The notes under the pieces: generated by a model
The model's input: only the letters and a program-made list of their open reading frames with translations
Databases searched by the model: none
Told to the model about the DNA's origin: nothing
Source of the DNA: Georgenia sp. M64
GTDB lineage: Bacteria > Actinomycetota > Actinomycetes > Actinomycetales > Actinomycetaceae
Reading direction: 5' to 3'
DNA length: 64,000 nucleotides
Assembly (NCBI RefSeq): GCF_038049925.1
Contig: NZ_CP145809.1
Span: 186,001 to 250,000, forward strand
Shown here: positions 17,004 through 25,017 of the stretch, piece after piece
Numbering within the stretch: the stretch's first letter is position 1
Layout of the letters: each line of letters starts with the position of its first letter
Made by a program: the position numbers and the translations under genes

Positions 17004-18026
17004 ATGAGAGCGATCGTCATCAACGGCAGGCTGGACCTCACCGAGGCCGAGGTCCCCACCCCCGAGCCGGGGCAGGGGCAGGTGCGCCTGCGCATGGCCT
17101 TCGGCGGGATCTGCGGGTCGGACCTGCACTACTACAACGAGGGCGCCAACGGCGAGTACGTCGTCCGGGAGCCCCTCGTGCCCGGGCACGAGGTCTCCGG
17201 CACGGTCGACCTCGACCCGTCCGGCGAGCTCGCCCCGGGCACGCCGGTCACCGTCCACCCCGCGCGGTTCGGCACCCCCGAGCCCGGCATCGAGGACCGC
17301 AGGCACCTGTGGCCCGGCGGCTCCTACCTCGGCAGCGCCTCGACCTGGCCGCACACCCAGGGCGGCATGAGCGAGTACCTCGTCGTCGAGAAGGACATGG
17401 TCCGCGTCCTGCCCGGCTCCCTGCCGCTGCGCCGCGCGGCCCTCGCCGAGCCGCTCGCCGTCGCCCTGCACGCCATCGTGGTGGCCGGCGGGGTGGCGGG
17501 GAAGCGGGTGCTCGTCTCCGGCTCCGGGCCCATCGGCCTGCTCGCCGCGGCCGCCGCGCTGGCGAAGGGGGCGGCCGAGGTCGTCGCCACCGACGTCCTC
17601 ACCGGCCCGCTCGAGCGGGCCCGGGCCCTGGGTGTGCACGGCACCGTCCAGGTGGGGGTCGAGGAGATCCCCGCCGCAGCGTTCGACGTCGTCCTGGAGT
17701 GCTCCGGCGTCCCCGCCGCCATCAGCCCGGCCCTGGTCGGTGCCCGCCGGGCGGGCATCGTCGTCCAGGTCGGCATGGTGCCCAACGAGGCCAGGCCCGT
17801 GAACCTGGCCCCGCTTGTCTCCAAGGAGCTCCAGCTCCGCGGGACGTTCCGCTTCGACGACGAGATCGACGAGGCCGTGGCGATCCTCGACGCGACCCCG
17901 TCGATCGACCGGGTGATCACGCACACGCTGCCCGCGGGGCGGGCGCTCGAGGCCTTCGCCGCGGCCAAGGACTCCGAGCGGTCCGGCAAGGTCGTCGTCT
18001 CGCTGTGGGGCGACGACGAGCAGTGA
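17004..18026 (+). CDS. idnD: L-idonate 5-dehydrogenase (MDR family)
   Basis: A 340-residue medium-chain dehydrogenase that would oxidise L-idonate to 5-ketogluconate. Catalytic zinc ligands are visible at C37 (GICGSD), H62 and E63 (GHEVSG), and the NAD site as VSGSGPIGLLAAAAALAKGA. The four Cys of the usual structural-zinc loop are absent: the segment VTVHPARFGTPEPGIEDRRHLW replaces it, so only one zinc is expected. GAGAGGGAG precedes the ATG. It is the last gene of the idonate operon, followed directly by a strong hairpin. Confidence 0.88.
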   Translation: MRAIVINGRLDLTEAEVPTPEPGQGQVRLRMAFGGICGSDLHYYNEGANGEYVVREPLVPGHEVSGTVDLDPSGELAPGTPVTVHPARFGTPEPGIEDRRHLWPGGSYLGSASTWPHTQGGMSEYLVVEKDMVRVLPGSLPLRRAALAEPLAVALHAIVVAGGVAGKRVLVSGSGPIGLLAAAAALAKGAAEVVATDVLTGPLERARALGVHGTVQVGVEEIPAAAFDVVLECSGVPAAISPALVGARRAGIVVQVGMVPNEARPVNLAPLVSKELQLRGTFRFDDEIDEAVAILDATPSIDRVITHTLPAGRALEAFAAAKDSERSGKVVVSLWGDDEQ

Positions 18027-18053
18027 CCTGACGCCGGTCACCTGAGACCGGCC

Positions 18054-18098
18054 GACGACGGCGCGGATGTCGCACAGGGCGACGTCCGCGCCGTCGTC
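18054..18098 (+). terminator. Long hairpin at the end of the idonate operon
   Basis: Arms of 20 bases (18054-18073 and 18079-18098) pair with a single G-T wobble around a 5-base loop (ACAGG). It starts 28 bases after the idnD stop. There is no T-run, which is common for GC-rich actinobacterial terminators. A smaller GCCGGTC/GACCGGC hairpin lies just upstream. Confidence 0.75.
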
Positions 18099-18146
18099 CG
18101 TGCTCCTGAGGCGTCACCGCCGACGACCGGGGCGTCAGGGGGGTAC

Positions 18147-18176
18147 TGGCAGTCCCCGGACCGCCCGGCACTGCCA
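18147..18176. promoter_or_regulatory. Inverted repeat upstream of the second zinc dehydrogenase
   Basis: TGGCAGT (18147-18153) and ACTGCCA (18170-18176) form a 7-base inverted repeat with a 16-base spacer, about 90 bases before the dehydrogenase ATG. It could be an operator, but there is no known regulator gene next to it. Confidence 0.35.
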
Positions 18177-18268
18177 CCACGGTCCCGGTCCGGCTTTGCT
18201 GGGTGGTGAACACGCGCCGTCGGCCACGAGCCCCGGCGCCCCACCACCCGAAGGGCACAACCACTTCC

Positions 18269-19309
18269 ATGAGAGCAACGTTCATGTACGGCGCCGGTGA
18301 CGTGCGGGTCGAGCAGGTCCCCGACCCGGTGATCCAGCAGCCGACCGACGCGATCGTGCGCGTCGTCGCCGCCTGCATCTGCGGGTCCGACCTGCACCCG
18401 TACCACTTGATGCCCGCCTCGGACCAGGGCGCCCCCATGGGGCACGAGTTCCTGGGCGTCGTCGAGGAGACCGGCTCAGCGGTGACCACCCTGCGCAGGG
18501 GCGACTTCGTCATCTCCCCGTTCGCCTTCAGCGACAACTCCTGCCCCTTCTGCCAGGAGGGCGTCCACACCTCGTGCGTCAACGGCGGCTGGTACGGCGC
18601 CGGCGGCGTCGGCGGCGGACAGGCCGAGGCCGTGCGCGTGCCGCAGGCCGACGGCACGCTCGTCGCCGTCCCCGGGGTGGACGAGGGCTCCGAGCTCCTG
18701 CCGTCCCTGCTCACGCTGTCCGACGTGTACCTCACCGGGTACCACGCCGCCCACATGGGCCGGGTGACCCCCGGCCAGGACGTCACGGTCATCGGTGACG
18801 GCGCGGTGGGCCTGTCCGCCGTGCTGGCCGCGCGGCAGATGGGCGCCGAGCGGATCATCCTCATGGGCCGCCACACCGCCCGCACCGACCTCGGCCGGGA
18901 GTTCGGCGCCACCGACGTCGTGGCCGAGCGCGGGGAGGAGGGGATCGCCAAGGTCCTCGAGCTCACCGGCGGCCAGGGCAGCCACGTCGTCCTCGAGGCG
19001 GTCGGGCACCTGCCCGCGTACGAGCAGGCCTACGGCGTCGTCCGGGCGGGCGGGGTCATCAGCCGGGTCGGCGTGCCGCAGTACGAGGAGGCCCCGATCG
19101 GCTTCGGGTCCCTGTTCGGCAAGAACGTCACCCTCACCGGCGGCCCGGCCCCGGTGCGTGCCTACATCGAGCAGGCCCTGCCCGAGGTCCTCGCCGGCCG
19201 CATCCACCCCGGCAAGGTCTTCGACGCCACGGTGAGCCTCGACGAGGTCCCCGCCGGCTACCGGGCCATGGACGCCCGCGAGGCGCTCAAGGTCCTCGTC
19301 CGGCCCTGA
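18269..19309 (+). CDS. Zinc-dependent alcohol dehydrogenase family protein
   Basis: A 346-residue medium-chain dehydrogenase. The catalytic zinc site is C38 (CICGSDLH), H59 and E60 (MGHEFLG). The structural-zinc lobe keeps three Cys (C92, C95, C103 in SDNSCPFCQEGVHTSC) with Asp/Asn in place of the first. The cofactor site is VIGDGAVGLSAVLAARQMGA near residue 172. The ATG at 18269 is chosen because the protein then starts MRATFMYGAGDVRVEQVPDP as in the family; the frame extends upstream to 18203 but with a Pro/Arg-rich tail. The substrate is unknown. It is a single-gene unit between two hairpins. Confidence 0.85.
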   Translation: MRATFMYGAGDVRVEQVPDPVIQQPTDAIVRVVAACICGSDLHPYHLMPASDQGAPMGHEFLGVVEETGSAVTTLRRGDFVISPFAFSDNSCPFCQEGVHTSCVNGGWYGAGGVGGGQAEAVRVPQADGTLVAVPGVDEGSELLPSLLTLSDVYLTGYHAAHMGRVTPGQDVTVIGDGAVGLSAVLAARQMGAERIILMGRHTARTDLGREFGATDVVAERGEEGIAKVLELTGGQGSHVVLEAVGHLPAYEQAYGVVRAGGVISRVGVPQYEEAPIGFGSLFGKNVTLTGGPAPVRAYIEQALPEVLAGRIHPGKVFDATVSLDEVPAGYRAMDAREALKVLVRP

Positions 19310-19318
19310 CCCTCGTCC

Positions 19319-19351
19319 GGCCGGTGCCGCGACCCCGTCGCGGCACCGGCC
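19319..19351. terminator. Bidirectional terminator hairpin
   Basis: Perfect 14-base arms GGCCGGTGCCGCGA (19319-19332) and TCGCGGCACCGGCC (19338-19351) with a 5-base loop, exactly between the convergent dehydrogenase stop (19309) and the aldo/keto reductase stop (19361). It can serve both strands. Confidence 0.8.
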
Positions 19352-19360
19352 GTGCCGACC

Positions 19361-20236
19361 TCAGGCCTCCGGGATCTCCCGCCCGAAGGTCTCCAGGGTG
19401 ATGGCCGCAGGCTCCGGTCCGCGCCGCACGCCCTGGTCCAGGGCGTCGACGGCGGCGAGCTCGGCGCCGGTGAGCTCGAAGTCGAAGACGTCGAAGTTCT
19501 CCGCGATCCGCTCGGGCCGGGTGGACTTGGGGATCGCCGAGCGGCCCTGCTGCAGGTGCCACCTCAGCATCACCTGCGCGGGCGTCCTCCCGTGGGCGCG
19601 GGCGATCCCGGCGATCGTCGGGTCCTCCAGGGTGCTCCCGCCCTCGCCCTCCCGGTAGAACGTGATGCCGCCGATCGGCGACCACGCCTGCGTGAGGATG
19701 CCGTGCCGGGCGTCCTCGGCGATCACCTCCGGCTGCGAGAAGTACGGGTGCGACTCGACCTGGTTGACGGCCGGGACCACGGAGGTCGCCCGGAGCAGCT
19801 GGTCGAGGTGGTGGGGCATGAAGTTCGAGACCCCGATGGCCCGGACCCTGCCGTCGGCGAGCAGCGTCTCCAGCGCCCGGTACGCGTCGATGGTCAGGTC
19901 GAACCGGCTGGGCAGGGGCTGGTGGAGGATCAGCAGGTCGATCTGGTCGACACCGAGCTTGCCGGCGCTCTTGTCGAAGGCGTGCAGGGTCGCGTCGTAG
20001 CCGTAGTCGCTGATCCAGACCTTCGTCTCGACGAAGACCTCGGAGCGGTCGAGCCCGGAGCGGCGGATCGCCTCGCCGACCTCGCGCTCGTTGCCGTAGG
20101 CGGCCGCGGTGTCGACGTGGCGGTATCCCGTGCGCAGGGCGGTCTCGACGGCCTGGACCGTCTCCTCCGGCGCGGTCTGGAAGACGCCGAAGCCCAGGGC
20201 CGGCATGACGGTGGCGTTGTTCAGGGTGATGTTCAC
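19361..20236 (-). CDS. Aldo/keto reductase
   Basis: A 291-residue NAD(P)H-dependent aldo/keto reductase. The catalytic tetrad is visible as D42 and Y47 (VDTAAAYGNE), K72 (VETKVWI) and H105 (LILHQP). GYRHVDTAAAYGNEREVGEAI and IGVSNFMPHHLDQLL are family signatures, and IPKSTRPERIAENFDVFDF is the NADPH-binding segment. It resembles the 2,5-diketogluconate reductase/glyoxal reductase group. Whether it takes part in the nearby idonate pathway is only an inference from substrate type and distance. Confidence 0.88.
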   Translation of the reverse strand: MNITLNNATVMPALGFGVFQTAPEETVQAVETALRTGYRHVDTAAAYGNEREVGEAIRRSGLDRSEVFVETKVWISDYGYDATLHAFDKSAGKLGVDQIDLLILHQPLPSRFDLTIDAYRALETLLADGRVRAIGVSNFMPHHLDQLLRATSVVPAVNQVESHPYFSQPEVIAEDARHGILTQAWSPIGGITFYREGEGGSTLEDPTIAGIARAHGRTPAQVMLRWHLQQGRSAIPKSTRPERIAENFDVFDFELTGAELAAVDALDQGVRRGPEPAAITLETFGREIPEA

Positions 20237-20316
20237 CCCCTCACGCTAGGCACGGCCGCGCGGGGGAGGGAGGGCCTGCTTGTGCCCCTCACGTCGGGAG
20301 GCGCGAGCGCCCCGTC

Positions 20317-21138
20317 TCACAGGCGCGAGCGGATCCAGTCGAGGTCGGCCCGGTGCTCCGCGGCCCCACCCGGGGTCTCGCACACCACCGGCGCGCCCGC
20401 GTCCCGGACGACGGCGGCGAGCAGGTCGGGATCGATCTGGCCCTGGCCGAGGCTCGTGTGCCGGTCGGCGCCGGAGTCGGCGGCGTCGCGGCTGTCGTTG
20501 AGGTGGACCAGGTCGATCCGGCCGGTGATGGCCCGGACCTGCCCGACGACCGCGGCGAGGTCGGCACCGCCGGCGTGGGCGTGACAGGTGTCGAGGCAGA
20601 AGCCCACCGAGCCGAAGCCCTCGGCGCCCGAGATCGCCTCCCACAGGCGCTCGAGGCGCTCGAGCCGGCGCGCCATCGCGTGGTTGCCACCGGCGGTGTT
20701 CTCGATGAGCAGGGGCACCTTGAGGTCGGTCTGCTCGACGGCCTTGCGCCAGTTGTCGAACCCCTTCTCCAGCTCGGCGTCCGAGCCCACGTGGCCGCCG
20801 TGGACGATGAGCCCCTTGGCGCCGACCTCGGCCGCGACGTCCATCTGCTGCTGGAGGATCTTGCGGCTGGGGATCCGGATGCGGTTGTTCAGGGTCGCGA
20901 CGTTGATGACGTACGGGGCGTGGACGTAGAGGTCGACCCCGGCGGCCTCGGCGTCGGCCCGCAGAGCCGCGGCGCCGCCGTCGTAGGTCAGGACCGGCTT
21001 CTTCCACCCCTGGGGGTCGCCGACGAAGAGCTGGCTGAGCGTCGCACCGCGCTCGCGGGCGGCGGCGACCGGGTCGTCGTGGCGCACGTGGGCGCCGATC
21101 CGCAGCGTGGTGGCCGTGAGGGGGGTCGCGTCGGGCAT
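20317..21138 (-). CDS. nfo: Deoxyribonuclease IV (AP endonuclease, Nfo type)
   Basis: A 273-residue TIM-barrel AP endonuclease that cleaves abasic sites in base-excision repair. Family elements are RIGAHVRHDDPVAAARERGA at the start, LYVHAPYVINVATLNNRIR, GLIVHGGHVGS, LLIENTAGGN, GFCLDTCHAHAGG, LVHLNDSRDAADSGADRHTSLGQGQI and VCETPGG, which supply the trinuclear-zinc His, Asp and Glu ligands. ATG 21138 is preferred; the frame stays open far upstream but lies antisense to nrdD. There is no Shine-Dalgarno, and a TATGGT box sits six bases before the ATG, suggesting a leaderless transcript. Confidence 0.92.
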   Translation of the reverse strand: MPDATPLTATTLRIGAHVRHDDPVAAARERGATLSQLFVGDPQGWKKPVLTYDGGAAALRADAEAAGVDLYVHAPYVINVATLNNRIRIPSRKILQQQMDVAAEVGAKGLIVHGGHVGSDAELEKGFDNWRKAVEQTDLKVPLLIENTAGGNHAMARRLERLERLWEAISGAEGFGSVGFCLDTCHAHAGGADLAAVVGQVRAITGRIDLVHLNDSRDAADSGADRHTSLGQGQIDPDLLAAVVRDAGAPVVCETPGGAAEHRADLDWIRSRL

Positions 21139-21144
21139 GGCAGA

Positions 21145-21150
21145 ACCATA
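21145..21150 (-). promoter_or_regulatory. -10 box for leaderless nfo transcript (candidate)
   Basis: On the minus strand TATGGT is followed by six bases and then the nfo ATG, the spacing expected when transcription begins at or next to the start codon. Such leaderless promoters are common in actinobacteria. No -35 element is obvious. Confidence 0.4.
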
Positions 21151-21204
21151 GGCGCCCGCCGGGACCATGGTCCCGCAGCGGGGCCGAACTCGGGACAATT
21201 CGAT

Positions 21205-21220
21205 CCCTAGATGTTGTGGT
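21205..21220. promoter_or_regulatory. NrdR box-like site 1
   Basis: CCCTAGATGTTGTGGT resembles the 16-bp NrdR boxes found before ribonucleotide reductase genes. Together with a second site 31 bp further on, about three helical turns, it forms the paired arrangement known for NrdR. It lies about 85 bases before the nrdD ATG. Confidence 0.6.
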
Positions 21221-21235
21221 TGGCGTGGCGACACG

Positions 21236-21251
21236 CCACTACATGGTGTGT
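21236..21251. promoter_or_regulatory. NrdR box-like site 2
   Basis: CCACTACATGGTGTGT keeps the CACTACAT half and the GTGT end of NrdR boxes. It is spaced 31 bp from site 1, on the same face of the helix. A separate perfect dyad TGGCGTG-GCGA-CACGCCA (21221-21238) lies between and partly overlaps this site. Confidence 0.6.
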
Positions 21252-21306
21252 CCGTGCCCGGCGGTGGCCGTAGCGTCGGCGTTCCCACCACACCGAGGAG
21301 CGCCGC

Positions 21307-23136
21307 ATGTCCCGTCCCGGACCCGCCCACCGCGTCGACGTCGACGCCGTCGCCACGATCGAGGAGTACCTGGACCGGTCCGACTGGCGGGTCAACGCCA
21401 ACGCCAACCAGGGCTACTCCCTCGGCGGGATGATGCTCAACACCTCGGGCAAGGTCATCGCCAACTACTGGCTCTCGGAGGTCTACGCGCCCGACGCCGG
21501 CGCCGCCCACCGCGAGGGCGACCTCCACATCCACGACCTCGACATGTTCGCCGGCTACTGCGCCGGCTGGTCGCTGCGCAACCTCCTCGAGCAGGGCTTC
21601 AACGGCATCCCGGGCCAGATCTCCTCGGGCCCCGCCCGCCACCTGTCCTCCGCGCTGGGCCAGATGGTCAACTTCCTCGGCACGCTGCAGAACGAGTGGG
21701 CGGGCGCGCAGGCGTTCTCCTCCTTCGACACCTACCTCGCCCCGTTCGTCCGGCTGGACTCGCTCGGCTACGACCAGGTCCGCCAGCTCGTCCAGGAGTT
21801 CGTGTTCAACCTCAACGTGCCCTCGCGGTGGGGCACGCAGACGCCGTTCACCAACCTCACCTTCGACTGGGTGTGCCCGGCGGACCTGCGCGAGCAGGTC
21901 CCCCTCGTCGGCGGGGAGCCGTGCGACTTCGCCTACGGCGACCTCCAGGACGAGATGGACCTGCTCAACCGGGCCTTCATCGAGGTCATGACCGACGGCG
22001 ACGCCGACGGCCGGGTCTTCACGTTCCCCATCCCGACGTACAACATCACCAAGGACTTCGACTGGGACGGACCGAACACCGAACGGCTGTTCACGATGAC
22101 CGCGAAGTACGGCACCCCCTACTTCCAGAACTTCATCAGCTCCGACCTCGACCCGGGCATGATCCGCTCGATGTGCTGCCGCCTGCAGCTGGACCTGCGT
22201 GAGCTGCTCAAGCGCGGCAACGGCCTCTTCGGCTCGGCCGAGCAGACCGGCTCCCTCGGCGTCGTCACCCTCAACCTGGCCCGGCTCGGTCACGTCCATG
22301 CCGGCGACGAGGCCGGGCTGCTCGCCCGGCTCGACGAGCTCGTCGACATCGCGCGCGACTCCCTCGAGCTCAAGCGCGAGGTGATCCAGCAGCACATCGA
22401 CGGCGGCCTGTTCCCCTACACGCGCCGTTACCTCGGCACGCTCGAGAACCACTTCTCCACCATCGGCGTCAACGGCATGAACGAGATGGTCCGCAACTTC
22501 ACCCTCGACGAGGGAGACCTCACCGGCCCGGGCGGGCACGCGCTCGCGGTGCGGGTGCTGGACCACGTGCGCGCCCGGATGGTCGAGGTGCAGGAGGCCA
22601 CGGGGCACCTGTACAACCTCGAGGCCACCCCGGCCGAGGGCGCCACGTACCGGTTCGCCAAGGAGGACCGCAAGCGTTTCCCCGGCATCATCCAGGCCGG
22701 TACGGCCGATAACCCGTACTACACGAACTCCTCCCAGCTGCCGGTGGGCTTCACCGACGACCCCTTCGAGGCGCTCGAGCGGCAGGAGGAGCTGCAGGGC
22801 AAGTACACCGGCGGCACCGTGCTGCACCTGTACATGGCGGAGAGGGTCTCGTCCGCCGAGGCCTGCAAGCAGCTCGTCCGGCGGTCGCTAAGCATGTTCC
22901 GCGTCCCGTACATCACCATCACGCCGACCTTCTCGATCTGCCCGGCGCACGGGTACCTCCCCGGTGAGCAGCACACCTGCCGGACGTGCGGCGCAGCGTG
23001 CGAGGTGTGGACGCGGGTCATGGGCTACTTCCGGCCCGTCTCCTCCTTCAACATCGGCAAGCAGGGCGAGTACGCCGAGCGGGAGATGTTCACCGAGGCG
23101 GCGATCGCGACGGCGGCCGTGCCGGTCGGCGCATGA
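21307..23136 (+). CDS. nrdD: Anaerobic ribonucleoside-triphosphate reductase (class III)
   Basis: A 609-residue glycyl-radical enzyme that makes dNTPs without oxygen. Family motifs include EGDLHIHDLDMFAGYCAGWSLRNLL, SMCCRLQLDLRELLKRGNGLFGS and FSTIGVNGMNEMVRNF. The C-terminal zinc Cys cluster is in SICPAHGYLPGEQHTCRTCGAACEV, and the radical glycine is probably G573 in RVMGYFRPVSSF. The N-terminal ATP-cone present in longer NrdD proteins is missing, so allosteric activity control by ATP/dATP at that site is not expected. GAGGAG lies six bases before the ATG. It is coupled to nrdG by an ATGA overlap and preceded by NrdR-like boxes. Confidence 0.95.
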   Translation: MSRPGPAHRVDVDAVATIEEYLDRSDWRVNANANQGYSLGGMMLNTSGKVIANYWLSEVYAPDAGAAHREGDLHIHDLDMFAGYCAGWSLRNLLEQGFNGIPGQISSGPARHLSSALGQMVNFLGTLQNEWAGAQAFSSFDTYLAPFVRLDSLGYDQVRQLVQEFVFNLNVPSRWGTQTPFTNLTFDWVCPADLREQVPLVGGEPCDFAYGDLQDEMDLLNRAFIEVMTDGDADGRVFTFPIPTYNITKDFDWDGPNTERLFTMTAKYGTPYFQNFISSDLDPGMIRSMCCRLQLDLRELLKRGNGLFGSAEQTGSLGVVTLNLARLGHVHAGDEAGLLARLDELVDIARDSLELKREVIQQHIDGGLFPYTRRYLGTLENHFSTIGVNGMNEMVRNFTLDEGDLTGPGGHALAVRVLDHVRARMVEVQEATGHLYNLEATPAEGATYRFAKEDRKRFPGIIQAGTADNPYYTNSSQLPVGFTDDPFEALERQEELQGKYTGGTVLHLYMAERVSSAEACKQLVRRSLSMFRVPYITITPTFSICPAHGYLPGEQHTCRTCGAACEVWTRVMGYFRPVSSFNIGKQGEYAEREMFTEAAIATAAVPVGA

Positions 23137-23906
23137 CGACGGCGCCCACGGCCGGGCCGCGCGCTGCCGGCCGGCCGGTGGTCGCCACCGGTGCGGGGGG
23201 CGGGGCGGCCGCGTCGCTCCAGGTCGCCGGGCTGAGCCGGCTCTCCACCGTGGACTGGCCCGGCCGGCTCGCGGCGACGGTGTTCCTCCAGGGCTGCCCG
23301 TGGGACTGCGTCTACTGCCACAACCCCGACCTCATCCCCCCGCGCACCCCCGGGGCCATGGCATGGGCGGAGGTGATGAGGTTCCTGGCCCGGCGCCGCG
23401 GGCTGCTCGACGCCGTCGTCCTCTCCGGCGGCGAGGCCACCCGCCAGCCGGGGCTGGTCGCCGCCGTCACCGAGGTGCGCGCGCTCGGCCTCGCCGTCGG
23501 CCTGCACACCGCGGGCGCCTACCCGCGCCGTCTCGCCGCCGTCCTGCCCCTGGTGGACTGGGTGGGCCTGGACGTCAAGGCGCTGCCGGAGGACTACCCG
23601 GCTCTCGTGCGCCGGGCCGGCTCGGGAGACGCCGCCTGGGAATCCCTCGACCTGGTGCTCGCCGCCGGTGTCGACCACGAGGTCCGCACCACCATCCACC
23701 CGGGCTCGCCGGCGACCACCCACGCCGTGGCGATCGCGCGCCGGTGCCGCGATCTCGGCGTCCGCTCGTTCGCGCTCCAGCAGGCGCGCGAGACCGGGGC
23801 GCGGCCCTTCCCTGCCCGCGCGCCGGGGTGGGACGACCGCGCCGCCGACCTGGCCGAGGAGATCGAGGCGCTCGGGTTCGAGGAGTTCACCTACCGATCT
23901 GCGTGA
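23133..23906 (+). CDS. nrdG: Anaerobic ribonucleotide reductase activase (radical SAM)
   Basis: A 257-residue radical-SAM protein that installs the glycyl radical on NrdD. The iron-sulfur motif is C55-x3-C59-x2-C62 (GCPWDCVYCHNP), followed by VVLSGGEATRQPGL (SAM-binding GGE) and VGLHTAGAYP. About 30 extra low-complexity residues precede the domain. Its ATG overlaps the nrdD stop. The order and coupling with nrdD make the assignment firm, although the sequence is of the longer NrdG/PflA-like type. Confidence 0.92.
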   Translation: MTTAPTAGPRAAGRPVVATGAGGGAAASLQVAGLSRLSTVDWPGRLAATVFLQGCPWDCVYCHNPDLIPPRTPGAMAWAEVMRFLARRRGLLDAVVLSGGEATRQPGLVAAVTEVRALGLAVGLHTAGAYPRRLAAVLPLVDWVGLDVKALPEDYPALVRRAGSGDAAWESLDLVLAAGVDHEVRTTIHPGSPATTHAVAIARRCRDLGVRSFALQQARETGARPFPARAPGWDDRAADLAEEIEALGFEEFTYRSA

Positions 23907-24010
23907 TCCGACCCTCCTGGCGGGTCCGCCCCGCCCGGCTCCGCCCGGGCGGTCGGCCGCCACACCCCGCCGCGATGCCGCGTGCGGCGACCTGGGGAAC
24001 AATCGAGGGG

Positions 24011-25009
24011 ATGTCGACCAGAGTGATCGCCGGGCGCTACCAGCTCGACCAGAGGCTGGGCCGCGGCGGCATGGCCGAGGTGTGGCGCGGGATCGACCGT
24101 GTCCTGGGCCGGCGGGTCGCCGTCAAGACGGTCAGCCTCGCCGACGCGACCGACCCCACCCTGGCGGAGCGGCTGCGCCGGGAGGCCGTGGCGACGGCGG
24201 CGCTGGAGCACCCGGACATCGTCACCGTGCACGACGCGGGCGTCGACGGCGACACCGCCTACATCGTCATGGAGCGGCTGCGCGGCCAGGACCTCGCCGC
24301 CACCCTGCGCGGCGGCCCTCTGCCCCTGGGCGAGGCGCTGCGGATCGGCAGCCGGGTCGCCGGGGCCCTTGCCGCCGCGCACGGGGCGGGGATCGTCCAC
24401 CGGGACGTCAAGCCCGCCAACATCCTCGTCGATGGCGAGAAGGTCACGGTGGTCGACTTCGGCATCGCGGCGTTCGAGTACCAGACCGCGGCGTCCCTCG
24501 CGGCGCCGGGCACCACCCTCGGCACCGCTGAGTACATGGCGCCCGAGCAGGCCCGCGCGGAGTCGACCGCCACGCGCAGCACCGACATGTACGCCTTCGG
24601 GTGCCTGCTCACGGCGATGGTCACCGGGCGGCCGCCGTTCGTCGCCAGCCGCGCCGGCTCGGTGCTGCACCACCACGTCTACATCGAGCCGCCACGGCTG
24701 AGCAGCCTCCGCGACGGCGTCCCGGCCGAGCTCGACCAGCTCGTCGCCGAGCTCCTCGCCAAGGACCCGGACCGCCGCCCCACCGCCACGGAGACCGCCG
24801 AGGTCCTCGCTGCGCTCGCTGCGGCCGCCGCCCCTGGCTCCGAACCCGACGACGGGCCCTCGACGCTCCCCGTCGCCGTCCCGAACGGGTTCACCGATGC
24901 GCCGACCATGGCGCCGGACGCCGTCGCCGGACCGACCATGGCGCCGGACGCCGTCGCCGGACCGACAACCGGATCGGACGGGCGGCCCCAGGAGCACCTC
25001 GAGCCCTGA
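24011..25009 (+). CDS. PknB-like serine/threonine protein kinase, soluble
   Basis: A 332-residue Hanks-type kinase. The Gly loop GRGGMAEVW is at 17-25, the ATP-binding Lys at 39 (VAVKT), the catalytic loop HRDVKPAN at 130-137, DFG at 149-151 and an activation/P+1 segment GTAEYMAPEQ. After the kinase fold (to about 275) there is no membrane segment or PASTA repeat, only a Pro/Ala/Thr tail with a duplicated GPTMAPDAVA unit. It is therefore a cytoplasmic kinase. The tail Thr residues might be phosphorylated, but this is a guess. No target gene is adjacent; a PP2C-family phosphatase lies 3 kb downstream. Confidence 0.9.
   Translation: MSTRVIAGRYQLDQRLGRGGMAEVWRGIDRVLGRRVAVKTVSLADATDPTLAERLRREAVATAALEHPDIVTVHDAGVDGDTAYIVMERLRGQDLAATLRGGPLPLGEALRIGSRVAGALAAAHGAGIVHRDVKPANILVDGEKVTVVDFGIAAFEYQTAASLAAPGTTLGTAEYMAPEQARAESTATRSTDMYAFGCLLTAMVTGRPPFVASRAGSVLHHHVYIEPPRLSSLRDGVPAELDQLVAELLAKDPDRRPTATETAEVLAALAAAAAPGSEPDDGPSTLPVAVPNGFTDAPTMAPDAVAGPTMAPDAVAGPTTGSDGRPQEHLEP
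24902..24966 (+). repeat. 30-bp tandem repeat inside the kinase gene
   Basis: Two exact copies of a 30-bp unit (24902-24931 and 24932-24961) followed by the first bases of a third. The unit is in frame and codes for a 10-residue repeat (PTMAPDAVAG) in the C-terminal tail. Copy number could vary by slippage without shifting the frame. Confidence 0.85.
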
Positions 25010-25017
25010 CCGGACCG

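Noticed and set aside
21139-22827. Upstream extension of the endonuclease IV frame
   Set aside because: The extension lies antisense to nrdD and has no family similarity. The DNase IV fold begins at the ATG at 21138.
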